7,288 nucleotides of DNA from Sinorhizobium sp. (GCA_031178305.1 JAPSJG010000188.1:1-7288); one strand, 5' to 3'; positions 1 to 6,863 are shown, counted from the first letter of the stretch. Notes: generated by a model from the letters alone, not told the origin. Numbers and translations are program-made.

Positions 1-449
1 GGAAGGCCGTATCGAAGCAGGCGACCTGGGGCACGGCATCCATGCGCTCTCTGCAGACGGAAATGACATCGATTTCGGTCGGCAGATGCCTGGGCGCGAA
101 GCGGGAAAGCCGACGCAGGTCCGCAATCATAGCCGCGTCGATCAGCCGTGGCGTTTGATATTGCGAACCACCATGAACGATGCGATGCCCGACGGCCGCG
201 ACCGATGGGAGGCCTAGGCGCTCGTCGAGCCAATTGAGCAGAAAGCCAGTCGCCGCAGCGTGATCCAGCGCACCAATGTCGCTCCGGCTCTCCTCATTTT
301 GCCTGACGACAAAGGATGCCCGGGGCGTGGAAAGGCGATCGAACTGACCGCGAAGTGTCCAGGTGCCGCGACAGGCGCCATCGCAGACAGCAAACTTGAG
401 ACTGGAGGAGCCGCCATTCAAGATCAGGATGCGCCGATCGGTTTCCATG
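1..449 (-). CDS. ackA: Acetate kinase, N-terminal part (C-terminus lies beyond the left edge)
   Basis: This is the first 149 residues of an acetate kinase, the ASKHA-fold enzyme that interconverts acetate plus ATP with acetyl phosphate plus ADP in the cytoplasm. Visible family motifs are the phosphate-binding start ILILNGGSSSLKFAV (residues 7-21, with N11), GHRIVHGG (87-94, with the substrate-contacting arginine R89), FAPRHLPTEI (117-126) and VACFDTAF (142-149, with catalytic Asp D146). The ATG at 449 is the first possible start: an in-frame TAG lies about 40 bases upstream, and a GAGGG ribosome binding site (minus strand, 458-462) sits 8 bases before it. The family is about 400 residues long, so roughly 250 are missing off the window. 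The usual HNP tripeptide reads HLP (121-123), which I associate with a divergent acetate kinase branch often found beside phosphoketolase in rhizobia. That neighbour cannot be checked here. Family call secure; physiological partner unknown. Confidence 0.93.
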
Positions 450-550
450 GGATTGCACCCTCGAAATCTGTCGGTGACGCGAGCCTATGATCGATCGCCG
501 CCAGCGATTTTGACGACGACGAAAGAGCAGACATTTGCCCGGAGGTCGCT

Positions 551-700
551 TCACTTGCTGCCACGACGGGGATCCTTGCCCGCGGCCTGGCTGCTTTTCT
601 TGGGCTTGTCGTCCCTTTTCGCCTGATCGCCCGCGCGGTTGCCGCCATGCTCGCCTTTTGAGCTTTTGGCCGTCTTCCCGACCTTGATATTCGTCGCCAT
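551..700 (-). CDS. Small lysine-rich hypothetical protein (49 aa)
   Basis: A 49-residue reading frame starting MATNIKVGKTAKSSKGEHGG and ending PRRGSK. The product is strongly basic (many Lys and Arg, spread along the whole length), very hydrophilic, and lacks any membrane segment, signal peptide or cysteine. It is probably intrinsically disordered. The start is chosen because a strong GGAGG ribosome binding site (minus strand, 706-710) lies 5 bases before the ATG; the same frame stays open upstream but has no comparable site. The gene is about 100 bases upstream of acetate kinase on the same strand and could be co-transcribed with it, though no promoter or terminator settles this. The composition suggests nucleic-acid or other polyanion contact, but that is inference only; I do not recognise a named family. 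The Shine-Dalgarno sequence and sensible spacing are the main reasons to believe it is real. Confidence 0.6.
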   Translation of the reverse strand: MATNIKVGKTAKSSKGEHGGNRAGDQAKRDDKPKKSSQAAGKDPRRGSK

Positions 701-870
701 AGGAGCCTCCTTGAGCCATCGGTTGCGGGGATCAACCATGGAATGCCGATTAGGTTCCGGCGTCTCGGCCGGGTCCGGCTCTTTGACAGATGCATTTCTG
801 CAATGCAGCAATTTCGTCCGTTGCCCGACTGTGTTACCAAGGGACGGCAAAGCGAGACAAACGAGGCACC
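701..870. promoter_or_regulatory. Divergent intergenic region upstream of the transporter-kinase gene
   Basis: These 170 bases separate the small minus-strand gene from the plus-strand kinase gene and must hold promoters for both. On the plus strand a perfect TTGACA (783-788) could be a -35 element, but no convincing -10 follows at 16-18 bases (the region reads CAGCAAT), so the assignment is weak. Overlapping the spacer is an inverted repeat, TGCATT-TCTGC-AATGCA (791-807), with 6-base arms. It could be an operator or a small hairpin. No sigma-54 -24/-12 element is visible here. Confidence 0.3.
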
Positions 871-3800
871 ATGGCGGCACGCCAGCGTATCATTCCCGTT
901 CGACGAGAATATAACCGCTGGGTCGCCAATCAGACGCTCGAGGACTATGCGCTGCGTTTCACCGCCAAGAGCGCGCGACGTTTCTCCTCAGAGCGCATCT
1001 CGCAAACGGCGATCGGCGCCATCTCCTTTCTGGCGCTGGAGGCGATCGGCGGCGCCATTACCATGTCCTACGGCACGACCAATGCGGTCGTCGCAATCCT
1101 CATTGCAAGCCTGATGATCCTTCTCGTCGGCCTGCCGATCAGCCGCTATGCCATCCGCCATGGCGTCGATATCGACCTACTGACCCGCGGCGCGAGCTTC
1201 GGCTATCTCGGCTCGACGATCACGTCGCTGATCTATGCGAGCTTCACCTTCATTCTCTTCGCGATCGAGGCGTCCATCATGTCCGGAGCGCTGGAACTGG
1301 CGCTCGGCATACCGCTCTGGATCGGCTACATCGTCAGCGCCGTCATGGTGATCCCGCTGGTAACCCACGGCGTCCGGCTGATCAGCAAGTTCCAGCTTGT
1401 CACGCAGCCTTTCTGGATCGTGCTCAACATCCTGCCCTTCGCCTTCATCGCGTTGGCCGATTGGGAGAAAGTGGGGCTGTGGCTCTCCTATGCCGGCATC
1501 CACCACGCCTCGGGCCCGCCCGGGACGATCGCCCCCTTCGGTCTGGTCGAATTCGGCGCGGCTTCAGCAGTCATCTTCGCGCTGATGGCGCAGATCGGCG
1601 AGCAGGTGGACTTCCTGCGCTTCCTGCCGTCGGACGGCCAGCGGAAGCTCCGTCACCGCATCGCCGTTTTCCTGGCCGGCTCCGGCTGGGTGCTCGTCGG
1701 CGCGCCGAAGCTGTTTGCCGGTTCCTTCCTGGTCGTGCTGGCGCTGAGTGCAGGCGTTCCATCGACCAGGGCCGCCGATCCGGCGCAGATGTACTACACT
1801 GCTTTCGGTTATATCCTCCCGTCGGAGACCGCGGCGCTCCTGCTGATGGTAGCCTTCGTCGTCATTTCGCAGCTGAAGATCAACGTGATGAACGCTTATG
1901 CCGGGTCGCTCGCCTGGTCGAACTTCTTCTCGCGATTGACCCACAGCCATCCTGGCCGCGTCATCTGGCTGGTCTTCAACGTGGCGATCGCGCTCCTCCT
2001 GATGGAGCTCGGCATCTATCGGCTGCTCGAGGAGACGCTCGGCATATTCTCGATCATCGCAATGGCCTGGCTCTGCACCATCTCGGCCGATCTCTTCGTC
2101 AACAAGCCGCTCGGCCTTGCGCCGCCCGGCATCGAGTTCAAGCGCGCCCATCTCTACGATATCAATCCGGTCGGCCTCGGTGCGATGGGAATCTCGGCGC
2201 TTCTCGCGCTTGTCGCGCACTTCGGCGCGATGGGAGCGACCGCCGCCTCGCTCGCGCCCTATATCGCGCTCGCCACCGCGTTCGTCGCTTCGCCGCTCAT
2301 CGCCTGGTGGACGGACGGAAAATTCTATCTTGCTCGCAAGCCGCGCAAGAGCTGGTTTCGCGAAAGCGAGATCGCCTGCTCGATCTGCGAGCACCCTTTC
2401 GAGCCGGAGGACATGGCCTGGTGCCCGGCCTATGCGGCGCCGATCTGCTCGCTCTGTTGCTCGCTCGACAGCCGCTGCCATGACATGTGCAAGCCGAAGG
2501 CGCGGCTGAACGCGCAGATCGTCACGGTGGCGAAGACCCTGCTGCCGGGAACGATCGTCGCCAGGCTCTCGACCCGGCTTGGCCGCTATGCGATCTCGGC
2601 GGTCCTTTCGATCACCGGCATCGGCATCATCCTGGCGATGATCGCCCACCAGACGACCGCCGCCTCACCCGAGACCGCCGCAGTCGTCGAGAGGACGATC
2701 GCCATCGTCTTCTTCGTGTTCGCGATCGTTGCAGGTGTCGTCTCCTGGTTCTACGTGCTGGCGCACGACAGCCGCGTGGTCGCCGAAGAAGAATCCTCGC
2801 GTCAGAACACCTTGCTCCTCAAAGAGATCGCCGCGCACAAGAAGACCGACGCGGCCCTGCAGAACGCCAAGGAGGCGGCGGAGGCGGCAAACCGCGCCAA
2901 GAGCCGCTATGTCGTCGGCCTGAGTCATGAATTGCGGACGCCACTCAACGCCGTGCTCGGCTATGCGCAGATCCTCGAGCGCGACGAGACGATCCCGCAG
3001 TCACGCCAGGGGGCAATCAAGGCGATCAGGCGCAGCGCCGATCACCTCTCCGGGCTGATCGACGGTCTGCTCGACATCTCGAAGATCGAGGCCGGCAAGC
3101 TGCAGGTCTATTCGAACGAAATCAACATCCACGATTTCCTCGACCAGATCGTCGACATGTTCCGCCCGCAGGCCCAGGCCAAGGGCATCGCCTTTGAGCA
3201 CAGTCGCGCGAGCTCGCTGCCGCAATATGTGCGGACCGACGAGAAGCGGCTGAGGCAGATTCTCGTCAACCTGCTTTCCAATGCGCTGAAATTCACCGAG
3301 CATGGTCGCATCCGCTTCGATGTCGCCTACCGCAGCCAGGTGGCGAGCTTCACCATAGAGGACAGCGGACGCGGCATCAGCGAGAAGGACCTGCCGCGGA
3401 TCTTCGAGCCCTTCCAGCGCGGCGACGCGGAACATCGCATGCCGGGGCTCGGCCTCGGATTGACGATCACCCGCCTCTTGACCCAGACGCTCGGCGGCGA
3501 GATCTCCGTGACCAGCGAGAAGGACAAGGGCACGGCCTTCAAGGTCCGGCTGATGCTTTCGGCCGTCGATCGGCCGGCGGCACTCAAGAATCCGGTGCGC
3601 AAGATCAGGTCCTACAAGGGGCCGCGCCGCACCATCCTCGTCGTCGATGACAACGAAGACCATCGCGACCTGATGCGCGAGGTTCTCGCACCGCTTGACT
3701 TCACCGTGCTTATGGCGGCAAGCGGCGCCGAGTGCCTGCTACTCATTCAATCGACGAAGCCGGATCTGTTCCTGATCGACATCTCCATGCCCGGCATGAA

Positions 3801-4251
3801 CGGCTGGGAGCTGGTGGCCAGGCTTCGCGAAGCAGGGCAGACGGCCCCGGTGATCATGCTTTCGGCCAATATCGGCGACGGCTCGGCTGCGGGCGTCGGC
3901 GGACATAACGACACACTCGCCAAGCCCTTCGGCGTGCGCCAGCTCACCGACAAGCTGGCGATCCAACTCAAGCTCGAGTGGATGTACGAGGGCGACGCGA
4001 AGGATGCCGCAGCCAGTCGCCGGTCAAGTATCGTGAAGAGCCCCGGCGACCATCATGTGCAGGAATTGATCCAGCTCGGCGAAATCGGCTACGTGAGGGG
4101 CATTGAAGCGAAACTGACGGAGATTGCCCTGAACCCGGAGAACCAGCCGTTTGCCGAAGCGGTGCGTCAGTTCGTTGAGGCCTTCGACCTCACCAACTAC
4201 GATGCCTTCCTGAAGAGGCTGCTCGCCGAGGAGGCGGAAACCCGTGGCTGA
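871..4251 (+). CDS. NCS1 permease-like / cysteine module / hybrid histidine kinase fusion (transporter-type sensor kinase)
   Basis: A 1126-residue inner-membrane sensor kinase. Residues about 15-485 form a polytopic, roughly 12-segment domain resembling purine/cytosine permeases (NCS1), opening with REYNRWVANQTLEDYALRF. Residues 503-540 hold eight cysteines (503, 506, 518, 526, 529, 530, 536, 540). Two further membrane helices follow (about 572-592 and 608-630), then a charged probable coiled coil (635-680). The kinase core has SHELRTP with phospho-acceptor H686, an N box NLLSNALKF (800-808), DSGRGI (831-836), IFEPFQR (844-850) and GLGLGLTIT (859-867), so it looks catalytically intact. A receiver domain follows (about 918-1030: D926/D927, phospho-acceptor D970, S998, K1018). 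The last 80 residues are unassigned. The start at 871 is preferred over an in-frame ATG at 790: the NCS1-like N-terminus begins just after it, and a weak GAGG lies at 863-866, while 790 has no ribosome binding site. It overlaps the downstream regulator gene by 8 bases. By analogy with CbrA and CrbS, the permease part probably senses or carries the ligand; the ligand is unknown. Confidence 0.92.
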   Translation: MAARQRIIPVRREYNRWVANQTLEDYALRFTAKSARRFSSERISQTAIGAISFLALEAIGGAITMSYGTTNAVVAILIASLMILLVGLPISRYAIRHGVDIDLLTRGASFGYLGSTITSLIYASFTFILFAIEASIMSGALELALGIPLWIGYIVSAVMVIPLVTHGVRLISKFQLVTQPFWIVLNILPFAFIALADWEKVGLWLSYAGIHHASGPPGTIAPFGLVEFGAASAVIFALMAQIGEQVDFLRFLPSDGQRKLRHRIAVFLAGSGWVLVGAPKLFAGSFLVVLALSAGVPSTRAADPAQMYYTAFGYILPSETAALLLMVAFVVISQLKINVMNAYAGSLAWSNFFSRLTHSHPGRVIWLVFNVAIALLLMELGIYRLLEETLGIFSIIAMAWLCTISADLFVNKPLGLAPPGIEFKRAHLYDINPVGLGAMGISALLALVAHFGAMGATAASLAPYIALATAFVASPLIAWWTDGKFYLARKPRKSWFRESEIACSICEHPFEPEDMAWCPAYAAPICSLCCSLDSRCHDMCKPKARLNAQIVTVAKTLLPGTIVARLSTRLGRYAISAVLSITGIGIILAMIAHQTTAASPETAAVVERTIAIVFFVFAIVAGVVSWFYVLAHDSRVVAEEESSRQNTLLLKEIAAHKKTDAALQNAKEAAEAANRAKSRYVVGLSHELRTPLNAVLGYAQILERDETIPQSRQGAIKAIRRSADHLSGLIDGLLDISKIEAGKLQVYSNEINIHDFLDQIVDMFRPQAQAKGIAFEHSRASSLPQYVRTDEKRLRQILVNLLSNALKFTEHGRIRFDVAYRSQVASFTIEDSGRGISEKDLPRIFEPFQRGDAEHRMPGLGLGLTITRLLTQTLGGEISVTSEKDKGTAFKVRLMLSAVDRPAALKNPVRKIRSYKGPRRTILVVDDNEDHRDLMREVLAPLDFTVLMAASGAECLLLIQSTKPDLFLIDISMPGMNGWELVARLREAGQTAPVIMLSANIGDGSAAGVGGHNDTLAKPFGVRQLTDKLAIQLKLEWMYEGDAKDAAASRRSSIVKSPGDHHVQELIQLGEIGYVRGIEAKLTEIALNPENQPFAEAVRQFVEAFDLTNYDAFLKRLLAEEAETRG
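4228..4234 (+). promoter_or_regulatory. Ribosome binding site of the response regulator gene
   Basis: GAGGAGG lies 9 bases before the GTG at 4244, inside the last codons of the kinase gene. It supports the GTG as the real start and implies translational coupling of kinase and regulator. Confidence 0.8.
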
Positions 4252-5179
4252 GGCGACCCCCCGCGACATCGTGCTGCTTGTCGACGATTCTCCCGAGGCG
4301 CTCGGCTTTTTGACCGAGGCTCTGGAGCAGTCTGGCTTTTCTGTGCTGATCGCCACCTCCGGCAGTGCGGCGCTCAACATCGCCGACCGTATCACGCCCG
4401 ATATCATCCTGCTCGACGCGGTGATGCCTGGTATGGACGGTTTCGAGACCTGCACTCGGCTGAAGGCGAATGCCTCGGTCGCCCAGGTTCCCGTAGTCTT
4501 CATGACCGGGCTCACGGAGACGGAGCACGTGGTGCGTGCCCTCGAAGCCGGCGGCGTCGACTATCTGACTAAGCCCATCAACATCGACGAGCTGCGCGCC
4601 CGCATACGGGTCCATCTCTCGAATGCGCGCTCCGCCCAGAGCGCCCGCGTCGCGCTCGATGCCGCCGGCCGGCATCTGCTTGCGGTGCGCGGCGACGGCA
4701 CCGTGCGCTGGTCGACGCCGCAGGCGACGCGCCTCGTCAACGCCGCAACCGGCAGCGACGACGGCCTTGCGGTCGTGACCGGACGCATTGCCGCCTGGAT
4801 GCGGGAACGCGAAGGGCGGGGCGGCGAAAAACAGAGGGGCGAGAGGCAGACCAGCTTCACGCTGCATCAGGCGGGCCGGACGGGTCTGCAGATTTCCTAT
4901 CTCGGCGCGATCGGCGCCAATGAGTATCTCTTCCGGCTGACGGCCGAAAACGGCATGAGCGACGACGAGATGCTGCGCCAGCATTTCCTTCTCACCCAGC
5001 GCGAGTCGGAAGTGCTGCTCTGGATCGCCAAGGGCAAATCCAACCGCGATATCGGCGAGATCCTGGGTTTGAGCGCCCGCACCGTCACCAAGCATCTCGA
5101 ACAGATCTATGTGAAGCTCGGCGTCGAAAACCGGGCTTCCGCCGCCGTCAAGGCGACGCAGGTGCTGCACGGCATCTGA
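4244..5179 (+). CDS. Response regulator, receiver plus LuxR-type DNA-binding domain
   Basis: A 311-residue cytoplasmic transcription regulator. Residues 8-120 are a complete receiver: acidic pair D14/D15, phospho-acceptor D58 in LLDAVMPGMDGFE, switch residue T88 in VFMTG, and K110 in LTKPI. Residues 250-305 are a LuxR/NarL-type helix-turn-helix: LTQRESEVLLWIAKGKSN, then DIGEILGLSARTVTKHLEQI with KLGVENRASAA at the end. This wording resembles the CrbR/ErdR regulators of transporter-type kinases. The linker (about 120-245) is longer than in NarL-type regulators and contains a segment, RHLLAVRGDGTVRWSTPQAT, that looks like a degenerate PAS-type motif; I cannot assign it. Translation starts at GTG, with GAGGAGG 9 bases upstream, and overlaps the stop of the sensor kinase by 8 bases, so the two form an operon and a cognate pair. 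The gene is convergent with dctA. Its targets are not shown by the sequence. Confidence 0.95.
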   Translation: MAEATPRDIVLLVDDSPEALGFLTEALEQSGFSVLIATSGSAALNIADRITPDIILLDAVMPGMDGFETCTRLKANASVAQVPVVFMTGLTETEHVVRALEAGGVDYLTKPINIDELRARIRVHLSNARSAQSARVALDAAGRHLLAVRGDGTVRWSTPQATRLVNAATGSDDGLAVVTGRIAAWMREREGRGGEKQRGERQTSFTLHQAGRTGLQISYLGAIGANEYLFRLTAENGMSDDEMLRQHFLLTQRESEVLLWIAKGKSNRDIGEILGLSARTVTKHLEQIYVKLGVENRASAAVKATQVLHGI

Positions 5180-5186
5180 TCCAGTG

Positions 5187-5223
5187 GCGTGGACGTTTGG
5201 GCATGCGGATGCCCGCCCCACGC
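5187..5223 (+). terminator. Possible terminator hairpin after the response regulator gene
   Basis: Nested inverted repeats start 8 bases after the regulator stop codon: an outer GCGTGG (5187-5192) pairs with CCACGC (5218-5223), and an inner GGGCAT (5199-5204) pairs with ATGCCC (5209-5214) around GCGG. There is no T-run after it, so it would be a weak or Rho-assisted terminator at best. Its position at the end of the operon is the main argument. Confidence 0.35.
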
Positions 5224-5283
5224 GGCTAGCGGTTGCGCCGTCCACATCAGCGCAACTCTCGTTACGCCGTGAGCATTTGCGGC

Positions 5284-5317
5284 AAAAAAGAGCGCGGCCT
5301 GGAAAACCAGACCGCGC
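5284..5317 (-). terminator. Intrinsic terminator of dctA
   Basis: Read on the minus strand, a stem of GCGCGG plus CTGG (with one C/A mismatch) closes a four-base TTTT loop (5292-5317). It is followed at once by C and six T residues (5284-5289). It begins 35 bases after the dctA stop codon, the textbook geometry of a Rho-independent terminator. A smaller hairpin, CGCAC/GTGCG (5323-5337), lies between it and the stop. Confidence 0.85.
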
Positions 5318-5351
5318 CAAACCGCACTTTTCGTGCGAGCCCTGGGAGGCA

Positions 5352-6677
5352 TTACTCCGCTGGTTGGACGACCGCCGGAATGACCTCGACCGGCGCCTCG
5401 CCTGCGAGGACGCTCGCAAGCTGCGACTGATCGAGCTCGCCTTCCCACTTCGCCACCACCAGCGTCGCAACTGCATTACCGATAAAATTGGTAATTGCGC
5501 GGCACTCGGACATGAAACGATCGATGCCGAGGATCAGCGCCATGCCGGCGACCGGAACGGCCGGTACGACGGAGAGGGTCGCGGCGAGCGTGATAAAGCC
5601 GGCGCCGGTGATTCCGGCCGCGCCCTTCGAGCTCAGCATGGCGACGAGCAAGAGCAGGATCTGGTCGCCGAAGGAGAGCGGCGTGTCGGTCGCCTGGGCG
5701 ATGAAGAGTGCCGCAAGCGTCATGTAGATGTTGGTCCCGTCGAGGTTGAAGGAATAGCCGGTCGGGATGACGAGGCCGACGACGGAGCGCTTGCAGCCTG
5801 CCTTCTCCATCTTGTTCATCAGGCCCGGAAGTGCTGCTTCAGAGGAGGACGTGCCGAGAACCAGCAGCAGCTCCTCCTTGATGTAGCGGATGAGCGAGAC
5901 GATCGAGAAGCCGTTGTAGCGGGCGACCGCGCCGAGCACGAGGAACACGAACAGGAACGAGGTCAGGTAGAAGGTGCCGATCAGCATGGCGAGGTTGGCG
6001 ATCGAGGCGACGCCGTACTTGCCGATGGTGAAGGCCATAGCGCCGAAGGCACCGATCGGGGCGGCCTTCATCAGGATTGCAACCAGTCGGAAGATCGGCA
6101 AGGTCAGAGCCTGCAGGAAGTCTACGACCGGCTCCGCCTTCTTGCCGACCATCGCAAGCGAAAGGCCGAAGAGCACGGAAATGAACAGCACCTGCAGGAT
6201 GTCGCCTTCGGCGAAGGCGCCGACGAGAGTCGTCGGGATGATGTTCATCAGGAAACCGGTGATCGACTGCTCATGCGCTTTCTCGGCATAGGTGGTCACC
6301 GCCTTCGCATCGAGCGAGGCAGGGTCGATATGCATGCCGGCGCCCGGCTGCACGAAATTGGCGACCACGAGGCCGACGACGAGCGCCAGCGTCGAGAAGG
6401 TGAGAAAGTAGATCATCGCCTTGCCGGCGACGCGTCCGACCTTGGCAAGATCGGTCATGCCGGCAATGCCGGTTGCCACTGTCAGGAAAATGACCGGCGC
6501 GATGATCATCTTCACGAGCCTGATGAAGGCATCGCCGAGCGGCTTCAACTCCGTTCCGATATCCGGGTAGAAATGCCCGAGCAGGATGCCCGCGACGATC
6601 GCGCCCAGCACCTGGACATAGAGATGGCGATAAAAGGGTGTCTTGCCGCGGATTTCCGCGGAATGCTCGATGATCAT
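5352..6677 (-). CDS. dctA: C4-dicarboxylate transport protein DctA
   Basis: DctA is the inner-membrane symporter of the DAACS (glutamate/dicarboxylate:cation) family. It imports succinate, fumarate and malate; in rhizobia it feeds nitrogen-fixing bacteroids and is essential for symbiotic nitrogen fixation. The 441 residues match the length of rhizobial DctA. Visible hallmarks are the N-terminal KTPFYRHLYVQVL (12-24), the serine-rich hairpin TSSSEAALP (276-284), NLDGTNIYMT (311-320) corresponding to the family's NMDGT motif, and the C-terminal substrate-binding helix from DRFMSECR (386-393) to NFIGN (397-401). The ATG at 6677 is chosen because GGAGGA (minus strand, 6685-6690) lies 7 bases before it and the protein then begins MIIEHSAEIRG as in known DctA. 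The frame is open further upstream, but that runs through the mapped leader and promoter. It is transcribed from a sigma-54 promoter, divergent from dctB. No damage is visible in the conserved motifs. Confidence 0.99.
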   Translation of the reverse strand: MIIEHSAEIRGKTPFYRHLYVQVLGAIVAGILLGHFYPDIGTELKPLGDAFIRLVKMIIAPVIFLTVATGIAGMTDLAKVGRVAGKAMIYFLTFSTLALVVGLVVANFVQPGAGMHIDPASLDAKAVTTYAEKAHEQSITGFLMNIIPTTLVGAFAEGDILQVLFISVLFGLSLAMVGKKAEPVVDFLQALTLPIFRLVAILMKAAPIGAFGAMAFTIGKYGVASIANLAMLIGTFYLTSFLFVFLVLGAVARYNGFSIVSLIRYIKEELLLVLGTSSSEAALPGLMNKMEKAGCKRSVVGLVIPTGYSFNLDGTNIYMTLAALFIAQATDTPLSFGDQILLLLVAMLSSKGAAGITGAGFITLAATLSVVPAVPVAGMALILGIDRFMSECRAITNFIGNAVATLVVAKWEGELDQSQLASVLAGEAPVEVIPAVVQPAE

Positions 6678-6684
6678 GACAATA

Positions 6685-6690
6685 TCCTCC
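6685..6690 (-). promoter_or_regulatory. Ribosome binding site of dctA
   Basis: GGAGGA on the minus strand, 7 bases before the ATG at 6677. It fixes the start within a frame that remains open for about 220 more bases upstream. Confidence 0.85.
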
Positions 6691-6774
6691 ACATCGATTG
6701 CCCAGTCCGACAACACGCCGGGCCTCCCGGGCCGCTTGAAGATCGACAGCCGCTGCTGCCTTGTGGAGCTATTG

Positions 6775-6790
6775 AGCAACCGGCGTGCCA
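6775..6790 (-). promoter_or_regulatory. Sigma-54 (RpoN) -24/-12 promoter of dctA
   Basis: The minus strand reads TGGCACG-CCGG-TTGCT, a full match to the sigma-54 consensus TGGCACG-N4-TTGCW with the invariant GG and GC elements correctly spaced. Transcription should begin about 12 bases beyond the GC, near 6764, leaving a leader of roughly 85-90 bases. That leader holds a GC-rich inverted repeat (6718-6730). In rhizobia this promoter is activated by phosphorylated DctD in response to dicarboxylates. Confidence 0.95.
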
Positions 6791-6836
6791 AATACGCACG
6801 AAGGTCGTAAGGAATTGAAAAGGCTCTGCTTTTTTC

Positions 6837-6854
6837 CGAAAGGCAAAGTGCACC
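6837..6854. promoter_or_regulatory. Possible second, degenerate DctD site closer to the dctA promoter
   Basis: The segment CGAAAGGCAAAGTGCACC aligns without gaps to the 18-base palindrome 27 bases away, keeping the right half (GCAC) and part of the left half (GG, AA). The S. meliloti dctA enhancer is known to consist of two tandem DctD sites of unequal strength, so a weak promoter-proximal copy is expected about here. The sequence match alone is modest. Confidence 0.4.
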
Positions 6855-6863
6855 CTGCAAGCC

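Noticed and set aside
494..508. Inverted repeat ATCGC-CGCCA-GCGAT followed by a short T-run
   Set aside because: Only five-base arms, and the T-run is on the plus strand, where no gene ends; not credible as a terminator for the minus-strand genes.
790..870. A 27-residue N-terminal extension of the transporter kinase from the ATG at 790
   Set aside because: No ribosome binding site before 790, and the family-like N-terminus begins just after the ATG at 871; the extra residues look like translated intergenic DNA.
1564..2649. A 361-codon open frame on the minus strand inside the kinase gene
   Set aside because: Low-complexity, charge-rich shadow of the permease-like domain, with no start signal or homology that I recognise.
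4190..5476. A 428-codon open frame on the minus strand opposite the response regulator
   Set aside because: It is the complement of a clearly coding receiver/LuxR gene, spans the convergent terminators and has no recognisable motif.
5184..6818. A 544-codon open frame on the plus strand opposite dctA
   Set aside because: It mirrors dctA codon by codon, is rich in Asp, Glu, Arg and His as expected for the complement of a GC-rich membrane protein gene, and shows no domain. It also crosses the dctA terminator and promoter.
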